64,000 nt of DNA from Acheta domesticus (taxonomy: Eukaryota > Arthropoda > Insecta > Orthoptera > Gryllidae), in NCBI GenBank assembly GCA_031308135.1, contig JAHLJT010000631.1:210846731-210910730 (forward strand), read 5' to 3'. The position numbers and the translations under genes were made by a program. Under the pieces are notes generated by a model. It was given only the letters and a program-made list of their open reading frames with translations, did no database searches and had not been told where the DNA came from. Below, one piece after another: positions 54,301-64,000 of the stretch. Each line of letters starts with the position of its first letter. Within the stretch, counting starts at the first letter, position 1.

Positions 54301-57300
54301 GAGATACCATTAAGGGAGCTTAAGAAAATGGTGCAGGTTTCATGTTCGTTGAAATGCCTGATTTTGCAAAAACATTTTAAAAAAATTGGCGTCTTTGTAC
54401 AACTACAATTGTGAAGACACTATTGTTTTTCTTAATGAAATATGCTCATCAAAAACAGATCTTCAAATAAGGTCATGTTGAATTTTTTGAAAATATGAGA
54501 AGTTTTTCTATAATTTCCTGGCTAACATAATAGCCCGCTCGGAATTGACTGCGCTTCGTTTTCGTCGTTTTCTTACAACTACAAGTTTAAAAATACAATT
54601 TTTTCTCAATTAACTGTATTTATCAAATCTACATCTTCAAATAAAGTCATGTTCAATTTTTTCAAAATACGAGTAGTTTTTCTATAATTTTGTGACAAAA
54701 ATAATAGCCCGCTGTAAATTTACAGCGCTTCGGACAGCTGGAGGGGTCGTAAATTAGAATTTGCAATTTTGTATATTATTTCTTTGTTCGTTTCTTACAA
54801 TCCATCTTTTGTTATACATTTACACAGGAATATTTTAGAAATTGTTTATTTTGAAATATTTGAAATAAGAAGTAAAAAAAGTAATAGCGACAATGCAGGG
54901 TCTGCAACAATGGAATTCACTTTGCGCTCACGAATATTTGTGAATTACGTGTGATTGTTGTGACCTGATGGAGCTGTATGAAAAGCTGTTATAATTGTCT
55001 AATGTATGTTGATATTTGCATGAAAATACTTAGTTTTCGCACCAAATGCTGTACCATTTGTAGTGAGTAGAATATTTGTTGCATTGTTTTAGAATACTCT
55101 TCTCTAATCATGGCCCTATGGAATGCATTTCTATATTGTCCAGGGTATTGGGCTTCTTTTTCCAATACAGCTTTACAAAACTTTTGTATTCTCTTTTTGT
55201 GCAGTTGAAGAATTCACATAGTTCTGACAACACTGCGATGGAAACAGTAAGTTGTTCACTTCTTGTTTGAATTGGACGTTTTCAAATAATAGCTAAGATT
55301 TTAGTTGCGCATAAAGTGCAATATTTCAGTACTACGTAGCTGTTTCCAGCAATACGGGAAAGGGTGTGCTTTTCAAGCACCACCAGTTTTTTTTTCTTTC
55401 TTTAAAGACGTCCGTCTGTGAACACAACTACCGCTTAAAACATACGTTTAATTTTTTCCAAAGTGGAGGGACTGTCCATACCCCCAAATTTTGAAAAACT
55501 TACTTCAGAATTTGAGGGTACAATACTTTACATGAAGATCCCCGGATATTCTCAAAAACTTATCTCTTAAGGATTGGTATTAACTAATGCCTTGTGGAAT
55601 GTCCTGCTCCGCTTCCACTGCTTCGACAGTTCCATAGGTTGGGACATTTGGCTTCATCTTGTTCTCCAATTCTGTGTTCGTCCTCTAGGCCATCTTCAGA
55701 AACCAGTGTCATATCACATCTCTTCTTGCTATTGAGGCACAAGTTAGGGCAATTAAGCCCTGCCATTTTGCAGCCACAATTTTTTTGTATCTCTAATGGA
55801 AAAGGGTTTCTTCAATTTGGACAAAATCTTATGCATGGTTTAGGCGCTTGTCGTTCACACACACTAGACGAACGGACAGACGTTTTGAAAACTACCACTT
55901 TTTCGATTGACAAGACCCCAACACGTGTATTTTCGTTGAAATCTCAGAATCTATTTTCCGCAGCATTACATAACTTTCCCTATACTAAGTGTATTACTCC
56001 GTATATACGTATGTATACAGGAAAGTAATATACGTAGTATAGATAGTTATATAATGTTGCGGGAAATCAATTTCGAAATTTCAACGGAAATACACTTTTT
56101 GGTGGTCCCTGATATTGCATTTGTAAGTTAATGTGCTTCAAATAACTTCAGATGAAGTTTTTCGAAAACTGAAAAATTTTCTGTGAAAAAGAGCTTCAAA
56201 TTTCGAATTTACAGTAGCGCCAAAACGGTATTTTCTTAAAAAAACGCTCCAATTTTTTCAAAGAAAATTGCCATTTAGGATGAGGTTTGTTCTTTAATAT
56301 TCTTAAAATAGTATTTCCGTTCTACTATTTGAAAACCGAGAATTAAAAAAAATACTTTGGGCGGCGGCAGCTGGCAGCTGGCATGAGTATGTGGCTAGTC
56401 CGAATAACTATACTTCGGTTTTTCTTTCTTGGCGCGTGGAGTGTGCCATCAAAAAAGGAATATATCACGGTAATTCGCGTCGTTTTCAGTTGTGCCGCTA
56501 GGAGTCACATGATCGGCAGCGCTGCTCGATACAGTCGCGATCATGTGACTCTTAGCGGCACAACCGAGAACGACGCAAAATACCGTGAGATATTACATTT
56601 TGATGACCCCCCCCACGCGCCATGAAAGAAAAACCTAAGTATAGCCAAGACCAAAGGAAATAGAAAAGTAATATGGGAAAGTCTGTGCCATTCTGTAGCA
56701 CCACTAGTTTACATTACGATGGGATTTAAAAATATATTATTCTTAGACTAACTTCTTAGTGATGCCATAGTTTACTGCTTTTTTTATGTTACTTTGATGT
56801 ATGTGGCTCAGAACATCTATTGATGCCATTGCAGTGCCTCCGGAGCTCCTATAGAGCCATTCCACGTCAAATTGCACAAAAAAGACCAAAATTCGACCTT
56901 CATATTTTTAATTATTTTCTATTTGTTATATGGCTCATATGAGAATATGTGTATTTTTATTTTTTCTAACTTTATTATTTTCGGAAATATTGCATAATGA
57001 AATATGCTAAAAATGACGCGCATCACTAACTTAAAAATATCAAATGCACCCATCGTCATAAAAAAAGCTGCACCCCGAAGGACCCCACTGATCCGTGGCA
57101 AACTCGGTGGGTATTTTGCACACCATTCGCTAAGCCAATGATATCGTTTTCACGGTCGGCAGCGCACTGGGGGGGGGTAGGTGCATGACGTCGCACCCAT
57201 CGGTCTAGATACGAGGACTTCAAACGGCCGAGCCAGCCATTGCGACAACGAGTAACGGCGCCAGAGCGTCACCTGTACGTACACTATGCCTAGGCGACGC

Positions 57301-60300
57301 GTTCGACAGCCAGTTGTCCAGTTAGACGCGTTCGAGATGGGCCGCATCGTGGGTGTACGGGTGGGTGGGTGGGTGTTCCTGTCGCCATATTGCACACCAA
57401 ATCGGGCATATGGACAGCATCATCGCCCGCCGTTGGCGGCAATGGATTGAGGAAGGCACGCACACACGAAATGCAGGATCTGGGAGTCCGCCACGCACCA
57501 CGAGGTGGGAGGACCGACGGATTGTCCACCACGTGCGAACAGATCCAACGGCAACGATAGGTGCTATTCAGCGGGCTGTGCAACCACTGTCATATCCTGT
57601 AAGTGCCAGTACCATTGGCAGGCGGTTGCACAACGCAAGGCTCGCCGCACGCCGACCGTTAAGACACCTGCCACTCAGTTCAACGTCGCTACAGACTCGC
57701 CTGGTGTCGGGAACGATGGACCTGCAGCCATGTAGACTGTCAGCGGTCATCTTCAGCGACGTCTCGCTTCTGCCGTGATGGCGACGATCACCGGGTCCGT
57801 GTGTGGAGGCACAGTGGGGGTGGGTTGTGGTATCCCAACATACGTGTGATGGTGTGGGGCGCGATATCCCATTGTGTCCGTTCACTGTGTTCCTCGGAGG
57901 CACCGTGACAGCCGCACGATACGTTCAGGAGATCCTGCAACCGGTGGCTCTGCCGTTCGTGAACGCCCATGCCCATACCCTATGTCAACAGGACAACGCG
58001 CGGCCGAGCACCGCAGTCATCTCCCGAGCATGCCTTGGAGCCGTGGATACTCTGCCATGGCGAGCCGCAACGCCAGACCTCTCCTCGATCGAGAATGTTT
58101 CGGGTGCTGCGGAGTGTGCGATCAGGATCCCACCCCTACCCACCAATCTGTAAGAACTTTGCAAGCTGCATGGGATGGACTAGCACAGGACTCCATTCGA
58201 GACCTGTACAACTCCTTGTCGCGACGTCTTAACGCGTGATTGCCAACATGGCGGCCCCACGCCAAACCAACATGGTCTGTGGCCGTGTAGCGCAATAAAT
58301 GTTGGTCCTAGAAATGTGAATGTGTAATCATTTTGTATGCGTGGAACCCTCTACCTGCCTGCCAACAATGATCGCAATCCGCCATATTGTTCTGGGTGCA
58401 GCATTTTTTATGACGAGTGTATTTGAATGCACTAATTATAGAAAATCCATTCAAATTCCACTGGAAACTTAAAAACATGTTTAATTTTTAAGATTTTGCA
58501 AAATATTTAATTTCCTGAATTTTTAATTTTTTTAAATTTAAATTTGAAAATGGAATATTTTTGTAAAATTGATGAGTAGTTAAAAAAAATTATAAACGCA
58601 CTTTAAAAGATAACTTTAAAACATTAATATTTTACGAAACAGTGTGTAGTAGGCTGCTGCAATAGAAACGTTTCTTGTGTTACTGATGGTTTCTTTGCAT
58701 GAAGCAATAATATAAGTACTTCTTGAGGTGGTGAAACTTAAAGACTGAATTTGATTATTAAATGACAGATTCTTGACTCATGTTTTGACTGACATTTTGA
58801 AATTTTCTGGTCCCTCACAGCTCACTTTAAATATAAGTACTCGCTTACCTTAGAATTCCTGAACTTTCCTCACAATGCACAGTTTTAATGCCGTACCGAA
58901 TTTACTTCAGGTCTGGATAAAATTCCAATTTCTTCAGCCAACTTTTTGCCATTTTTATCATGCGTTTAGTTGCTGCAAAATGTCGTTTTCTGTCATGTCA
59001 TGCCATCTGTTGGGTGAAAGGAATCGATAAATTTCTAAATAGTATCTTTATTGTCTGATTTTTCGATGGACGTCGAAGGATCTTCAATGTGAAAAAAAGT
59101 GTGTTGGCACTTTGTACTTTCTGAAATTTCTCATGGGGATACCGTTTTTGTTCCAATTTTCTTTTTTGGCAGGGGTTTCTCCTATTGCAATTAAACTCTT
59201 GTTTATCTTCTCTTTATTTATTTTGCAGACACCTGACGAACTATCTGAAGAGTTTCAAATATCGTTTCCTTGACTTCCACTCTTTTCACTATATTCACTG
59301 ATCTCTACGCTCTCTTCACTAACAAAATGCCTTTTTGGAAGCCGACTCCCTTTCTTCCGAAATGAATAAAAAATTCGCCAATCTTATGATTCCTGTAAAT
59401 TCACCTGTAAATCGCGGTTTACGCGTCTTGGAGATATTTTCTTAAAATCGTGATCAGAAAGATTAAATGGACTGAAACGTATGTCGTATCTCATACGGGG
59501 ATCGCCACTCATATTGCACTGTGTACACAGGATCACAGAACAAACACTAGCACTCTTCTCTTGCGACCCGTTCAGAAAATTTTACTCATGTCCCTTGACA
59601 ATTGGTCAATTGTATTTCTCGAGTAAGGTCAGAAGGACACCCCACCCCAAGGACGCAAAGGGACTCAGCAGTAAAACAGTAGTTTGGGGCCGCTCCAAAA
59701 ATGGATAGGCTGTACAGGGAACGGCGAGGGACGTCCGAAAATCCATCGGGTCAGACGAGGGCTTCTAGTAGACCTGTGTACGCTCTGGACTCTTCACCCA
59801 GCAGCGCGGCTCACCGGCCGGACGAGTCCCGGTGTAGCCGCGCCGGTTAAGTGCTTGCTTGCATGCACGGTTAGGGGGCGGCAGCCCACCGGAGTGCAGG
59901 AGAGGTTGGGCGTCTCGGTGGAGTAGGAACCATCCACTCAAATCTGGTCCTCTACGTAGCCGCGTTGTCAGGGCCCTCGGTGGGCACACGGCTAGTCGGC
60001 TCCGGCCGGCGAACGCAAGGAGGGGAGGGTTCTGCCCCTGGTGAAACTGAACGCAAGCACCCGACCCCAGTATTCCGGCACAACCCGTGTCGCAGGCGTC
60101 TAAACCCGAAGGGTAGGCACTCGCCCAGGCGGTCCTCGGAGGGTGGATCGACGCCGGGCAGTGTACGAACGTAAGGGAGGCTCCCTAGGGGGCCTGAGCG
60201 GGAACGAGGCGACCGCACGGCCCTAAGTCTCCGGCATACCCGTTGCTGATAGCTGAAAGGCAAAGGGTAGGATAGATGGTTGACAACCGAGAGGATACTG

Positions 60301-62327
60301 ACAGCTGGATCGGCACTGGCGAACTAAGCGGACGGAGACCGAGGCCACGCGGGGTACGATCGAGGGTACAGCCTCCCGATGCGTAACTTTGCGACTGTGT
60401 ATATAAATATAAGGCCATAGTATTAAGAAGAGTCCTGATTAATCGAACAGGGGCAAGAATGCTGCCGACACAGCAAGACTTACAATTATGACGTTTTTCA
60501 TAATGAGGCTATTTTTACGCGGGCAACCGCACAGACGCAATTTTTGAAGCGGGCGATGGCGCCGTGCGTCCGCGCAGTGATTCTATCCGACCGAGGTCAG
60601 GGCCGCACGCTCGCCTCGTGATTGAAACTGAGGCAGCGGGGACTGACGCGCCCCGGCCGGACTTTTACGTCCGGGACGGCGGAGGAAGCTGAAGCCTTGG
60701 GGCCGAGAGCGCTCCAAACGGACGGCTGAGATGGGGATGAAATGCCAACCGGAACCTTCACGCCTAGGCGGCTTGCCGTCGACCACAGAGGACAAGGGCC
60801 GGGAAGCGGGTAAGCCCTCACGTGAGTCACAAATCTACTCTAAAGACCGAAACAGGGATCGGAACTCCCGACTGTCGTCCTGTTCCCGGCCAAACTCGAT
60901 GGCCAACGGTGATGGCAATGAGTAGACAATAAAGCTGAGCTCCTGGTTGTCGGTTCAACCCGACAACCCGCCGGTTGGCCTCTAGCGAGTCGAATGCTTC
61001 AGGCAGGATCGGGTGAACCCTGACACGTGCTTGTTCTCTGGAATCCACAAACAGAAGTCCGAAGGGGAAATTACCTACCGTCAGTTTCCCTTGGTTACGG
61101 TCTAACCTAGGTCGGTAACCTAGTGTAGGCAGTGGGAAGACGGGAAGAGGGCCGGTAGCCCATCGGACTTGTCCGGGTGGTCCCCTGACGGGCTTTCCCA
61201 TTCGTCGTGGCAGTGGCCCGCTAACCCAACGGGTGTTTGAGTGGGGTTCGCCCCGGTGCAAACGAGGCACTTGAAAGAAGTCGCACTGACCTCTGGCCGG
61301 TAGGGATGTCAGCTGGAGCATTGCGGCTCGACCCAAGCATTGTACGGGTAGGCTTTTGGCTGCGCGCCGACGTAACTCGGTCGCCCCGCTTGCGGGTGGG
61401 GTTGTGGTTGAAGTGGACCCCACCGCCTGCGGAGCAGGGACGCCAAGTGGAGTTGTCCACGACGCGAGGTGCGGTTAGATCCTAAACCGACAAGACACCC
61501 ACCCGGAGCTTGCTCCCCCAAAGACACAGACTCGAATGTGATCGTTCCTTCCTCTTTCTATCCTAACCATTATACCTTACAATTTCATGCACCACGTACA
61601 TTACTCCACATGCCGGGAGACCAGTTTGGGCTTGTTCCGGCTGGAGCGGTGCCTCGCTGGTGGGAGATACCTGGTTGGGGAAGACCCCGGAAGCTGACGT
61701 GTAGGTCGGTGCCGTATCTCGCCATCGAGTACAGGATGATCACAGCTACGTCTCGCAAAAATACTGTACTACACTTACGGAACTAATGATCTTAGCAGAT
61801 TACCCGCTCGGAAACGTCAATAAATCTCAGTCTAATATTCTTAAATGCGCATTTTAATGAACCCACAGGACATCATAACAAAGACTCTTATCCCTTGTTT
61901 GTTTCTGATACTGCAATGCTTCTCTGTGTGTGTTCCATAGCAACAATTATACTGTTGTTCATTAATGGACGTTTCTACATCAATCTTGTATGATTTTGTG
62001 TAATATCACAATATGCGTTCATGAATCAGCCTTTTTAAAGCTTTTTGCTTTCTGAAATTAGAGAACGCATGGATATTTTGTTGGAAATTAATTTCTGCAA
62101 GGAATACTTTCACCGTCAATATTTGAGTCAGTTGGCATTGCTATGATCAAATACTTGCTTAGTAAATGTTGTTAAATGCTCATTTAGCATGAGTGACACA
62201 CTAATGTATTTTTTAGTTAATTTCAGTGTGGTTTATAAGTGAATGGCAGAAAATTGGTGCACCAACTCCATTTCAGATTATTGAATTGGGACCTGGCAAT
62301 GGATCACTGATGAATGACATTATAAAG
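48373..62327 (+). CDS. NDUFAF7: NDUFAF7 (MidA): mitochondrial complex I assembly methyltransferase, first three exons
   Basis: In the mitochondrial matrix this SAM-dependent enzyme dimethylates an arginine of complex I subunit NDUFS2 early in assembly. Exon 1, 48373-48430, gives MNIVRITSRLLYLKANFRCG, an Arg-rich presequence without acidic residues. Exon 2, 48510-48724, gives MGPLTIADYMREVLTNP and GDFVTSPEINQMFGE. Exon 3, 62217-62327, gives LISVWFISEW and the SAM-binding IELGPGNGSLMNDI. Joined in frame they give 128 codons of about 440; the rest lies beyond the window. The exon 3 start uses the acceptor ttttttag at 62216, because only this restores the conserved FGELxxxWFISEW. The 13.5-kb intron 2 is packed with transposons. 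Confidence 0.9.
48725..51964. other. NDUFAF7 intron 2, left part: no gene recognised
   Basis: AT-rich intron with a poly(T) run (49384-49402) and repeated wording around 51040-51440 (for example two versions of tgtgagattcctactcact and gcttcttcacccccatg), a local tandem-like duplication of about 70-100 bp. No coding features recognised. Confidence 0.45.
52165..52449. repeat. Near-perfect palindrome: 117/118-bp arms, 50-bp spacer
   Basis: 52165-52281 and 52332-52449 are reverse complements. By eye the only difference is one extra A in a short A-run (ataaaataat versus ataaaaataat). The arms start GTCCATCCGTCCGTGAACAC and end TGTTGTACAT. Such identity suggests recent formation or ongoing gene conversion. 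Confidence 0.9.
52488..53265. mobile_element. Non-autonomous hAT element, 778 bp, with exact 8-bp duplication
   Basis: ATCAGGGG on both sides (52480-52487 and 53266-53273). The tips are CAGTGGCGTAGCGT and ACGCTACGCCACTG, with nearby GAGCATCCCC on both sides. CAGTGGCGTAGC tips with 8-bp duplications are characteristic of hAT elements in arthropods. No transposase is encoded; the frames 52434-52754 and 52621-52971 show no motif. Confidence 0.88.
53529..55386 (-). repeat. CTAGTGG/ACTTTCCC family repeat, copy 6, tail to tail with copy 5
   Basis: The tail starts at 53529 (tactttctcggagtaaaata, gtatagggaaagt) and the head ends at 55386 (complement CTGGTGGTGCTTGAAAAGCA, then CCTTTCCCGTATTGCTGG). 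Sections at 54060-54200, 54390-54480 and 54590-54680 repeat the wording 'tacaactacaa...gaagacac...tttttcttaatgaaat...cttcaaataaggtcatgtt', so the interior holds about three tandem units of some 200-270 bp. A further fragment in the same orientation follows at 55405-55560. Confidence 0.7.
55584..55766 (-). other. Unidentified 60-codon open frame between repeat copies
   Basis: A minus-strand frame starting MAGLNCPNLCLNSKKRCDMT, with a second CPNLWNC further on, so it carries a repeated CPNL motif and several Cys. The surrounding 220 bp are not repeat sequence and may be an insertion in the family repeat. No family recognised; it may be transposon debris. Confidence 0.25.
55795..56026 (+). repeat. 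CTAGTGG/ACTTTCCC family repeat, copy 7 (3' part)
   Basis: Starts within the family body (ttcttcaatttggac, catggtttaggcgc, acggacagacgttttg) and ends at the tail gtatgtatacaggaaagta. It abuts copy 8 tail to tail with no spacer. Confidence 0.75.
56027..56707 (-). repeat. CTAGTGG/ACTTTCCC family repeat, copy 8, carrying a MITE
   Basis: Tail at 56027 (atacgtagtatagatagtt), head at 56707 (complement CTAGTGGTGCTACAGAATGG). It is internally deleted relative to copy 3 and interrupted by the palindromic MITE 56411-56641. Confidence 0.75.
56411..56641. mobile_element. 230-bp palindromic MITE, copy 2, with TA duplication
   Basis: The ends TACTTCGGTTTTTCTTTCTT and complement TACTTAGGTTTTTCTTTCAT are the same as copy 1. 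TA flanks both sides (56409-56410 and 56642-56643). The related repeat copy 3 shows the empty site (gaatagctagcgaagaccc near 32280-32298), which confirms the borders. Confidence 0.88.
57052..58419 (+). mobile_element. Tc1-like element with broken transposase, 1368 bp
   Basis: The tips CATCGTCATAAAAAAAGCTG and complement CACTCGTCATAAAAAATGCT are inverted repeats of about 25 bp ending GCTGCACCC inside. TA follows the right tip; the left TA is not clear. Transposase pieces occur in order across frames: GHMDSIIARRWRQWIEEGTH (57353-57778, helix-turn-helix), VIFSD (first acid), QQDNARPSTA (second) and ATPDLSSIENV (third, DD34E). At least one frameshift directly after VIFSD and others later inactivate it. 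The coding part is strikingly GC-rich compared with the surrounding intron. Confidence 0.85.
58420..59639. other. NDUFAF7 intron 2: unassigned AT-rich DNA
   Basis: No gene or bounded repeat recognised between the Tc1 relic and the GC-rich island. Confidence 0.4.
59640..61850 (+). repeat. GC-rich, apparently non-coding island; probable retroelement family member
   Basis: About 2.2 kb of high-GC, CG-rich DNA sharply bounded by AT-rich intron. Frames overlap on both strands (the longest is 198 codons, minus, 60827-61423) and carry no reverse transcriptase, endonuclease or transposase motif. I found no match to remembered conserved 18S, 5.8S or 28S words. The last ~250 bp recur at 5740-5990, suggesting 3'-anchored copies as made by target-primed reverse transcription. 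It ends near AATAAA (61820). Orientation is inferred from that shared end. Confidence 0.45.
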
Positions 62328-63500
62328 GTATTTATCTGTGAAGTTGCAATAATGTTCAAGTGGTACACTCGACGTTACAAGGAGCTTCATTTTGGCACTA
62401 GTGCTATAATGGATGTACTGACATTATAGCTCTAGTTACTTAATGACTTCGTTATAACACTCGTTTATGAAGACAAAACAATGCACTATTTGATTGAATA
62501 AACATTAGTGTCATAACTTCATTGTAAACAGAACTAATTATAATCATAATTTCTCAGTGCTCCACAATAATCATCAGGCCAGGCGGGTAATGTGGGTATG
62601 GTGGGTAGCTGCAACTACCTAAAAAATCCGGGTAGGTGAAACATCCACTCGGGATTTTGGGTGAGAAATATTTCATAAGCATCATATTCCAGAAATGTCA
62701 AATTTCGTAAACATTAATTTCACGTTTTATACACTGCAGAAATTTGACGACGCATGTAGGGACAACTGGGTAATTCTGATAATAATCTTTTTAAGACTTA
62801 GATATGAAAAACTATTTTGCATAGTAAATCGTTTGAAAATAATGGTTAAATTATTGAAGCAAATAAAATAATTTTCTTGTTACATTTTGTAGTGATCGGA
62901 GACCGCGCGAGCGTTCGCATCATCGCACGATGCGAAAACGTGAGGTCATTTCACTTATCAATGTTTTGAACGGTCGTATGAAACCTTTTCGAAGTCTGTC
63001 GTTATTGCCCGAATAACATTTGTCTACTGGACAACTCTCAAAATGTTTACCCAAAAAGCGAACATCGTTTTATCTGTAAACTGGTAATCGACGTTGTACG
63101 TAATTGTATGTTCTTTGAAATTTTGTAAGACTATAATACGGCATGTATTACTGATGAAATCTAACATATGCATAGATAAGTGATCTTTCGTTTAGTAAAT
63201 ATATGCATGTTTTATACCTTACGACGCGGACAAAAATAATGATTATCAGATTCATTTCGAATAATTTCTACAAGTCTAATTTGTAAACACATGCTCTACT
63301 AAATAAAACATCTTTATCTTATCACTTCCACGATCTCGTAGTTCACCAACAATGTACTTTTCAAAATTGCATTGCGGCATTGTTGCGCAAATTTCAATAA
63401 AGCTTTTGTCTATCCTTTCCATTAAAAAAGGAGAGTTGTTAATGAAGCGTGTTTATTTCTTTAAAAAATATATTAATGTAACTTCTAATGTACTTACAGT
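62328..63500. other. NDUFAF7 intron 3 (continues past the window)
   Basis: Starts at the gtattt donor after exon 3. No further NDUFAF7 exon was recognised before the right edge. Confidence 0.45.
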
Positions 63501-63504
63501 ATGT

Positions 63505-64000
63505 TAAACAAAAATAACAATGCAATTGATGTTGGAAAACAAATTCAATAAAGATTTATTGAGTATCAGATGTTCTTGGAAAAATTCATACTTCTTTAAA
63601 AACAACATTTGAAGTAATTATTCAATCTTTCTCGAGAGTTAGCTTTTCGCTTTCCTGGATAGTCACAAAAATACTAGAAAAGATTTTTACTCTTGAGGCA
63701 GCCAAGTAAAGTTGTGCGAAAATACTGGATTGGGCAAGTACAACCCTACTCTTAACACTATTATTTCACATTCTTTGATTTGTTATGAGGAACTGAGGGG
63801 TTTTTATCAAATAAAAATTGCAATTGATGGCTAAAAGAAATGTTCAATAAAGATTTATTCAGTATCATGCAGTGTTTTCTTGGAACAATTCACAACACTT
63901 CCTTTAAAAGAACATTGAAGTCGTTATTCAATATTCTTTGACAGTTACCTTTTAGCTTTTCGTGATAGTCACAAGAAATATTAGCTTTTTACTTTTGAGA
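63505..64000. repeat. Tandem duplication, period about 300 bp
   Basis: 63510-63690 and 63810-64000 are diverged direct repeats. Both contain gcaattgatg, ttcaataaagatttatt, agtatcat/ag, ttcttggaa, cattgaag/catttgaag and atagtcacaa. A weaker ttcaataaagctttt at 63391 may mark another unit. The array may continue past the window. Confidence 0.65.

Noticed and set aside
60827..61423. 198-codon minus-strand open frame in the GC-rich island
   Set aside because: GC-rich DNA lacks stop codons by chance; overlapping frames occur on both strands and no domain or codon bias is seen.
59640..61560. Ribosomal RNA gene
   Set aside because: None of the remembered conserved rRNA words occur; composition alone is not evidence.

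Overview
The window looks like a piece of a large, AT-rich, transposon-rich arthropod nuclear genome, probably an insect. The host genes are split by long introns, and the repeats are typical of arthropods (piggyBac, hAT, pogo/Tigger, Tc1, Ty1/copia, tRNA-derived SINEs). I cannot name the species. The coding exons were joined by hand using splice sites, reading frame and similarity to known families, so the exon edges are predictions.

Three host genes occupy most of the window. (1) SPoCk/ATP2C1, the Golgi secretory-pathway Ca2+/Mn2+ P-type ATPase, lies on + in 21 coding exons (8286-39438, 940 aa). (2) CIAPIN1/anamorsin, the cytosolic Fe-S assembly factor, lies on - in 5 coding exons (47209 down to 42652, 302 aa) and converges with SPoCk. 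(3) NDUFAF7, the mitochondrial complex I assembly methyltransferase, lies on + and starts at 48373. Its first three exons (128 codons) are present and it runs off the right edge. CIAPIN1 and NDUFAF7 are divergent across about 1.16 kb that probably holds a shared promoter region, plus a possible 61-codon membrane-protein ORF.

Mobile elements fill the upstream region and the introns. The best is a structurally complete piggyBac element (22299-24969, TTAA duplicated at both ends) with an uninterrupted, once-spliced 591-aa DDD transposase. It sits inside an older pogo/Tigger-like relic in SPoCk intron 10. Other well-bounded insertions are three hAT-type elements with 8-bp target duplications (4972-5725, 28536-31011, 52488-53265), a TA-flanked pogo-like element (36596-38108), a decayed Tc1 (57052-58419), a Ty1/copia relic split by a TIR element (about 14280-16680), a SINE with a 10-bp duplication (30099-30369), and two copies of a 230-bp palindromic MITE.

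The most unusual material is an unclassified repeat family, called here the CTAGTGG/ACTTTCCC family, with about ten copies in 64 kb. It starts CTAGTGGTGCTAC...ACTTTCCCGT and ends TATACGGGAAAGT, carries a gacagacgga-rich tract, and is repeatedly arranged tail to tail. One copy contains a near-perfect palindrome with arms of about 117 bp, and another has a CA-rich minisatellite in place of the gacagacgga tract. A GC-rich, apparently non-coding island (about 59640-61850) shares its last ~250 bp with a short copy at 5740-5990, as expected of 5'-truncated retroelements.
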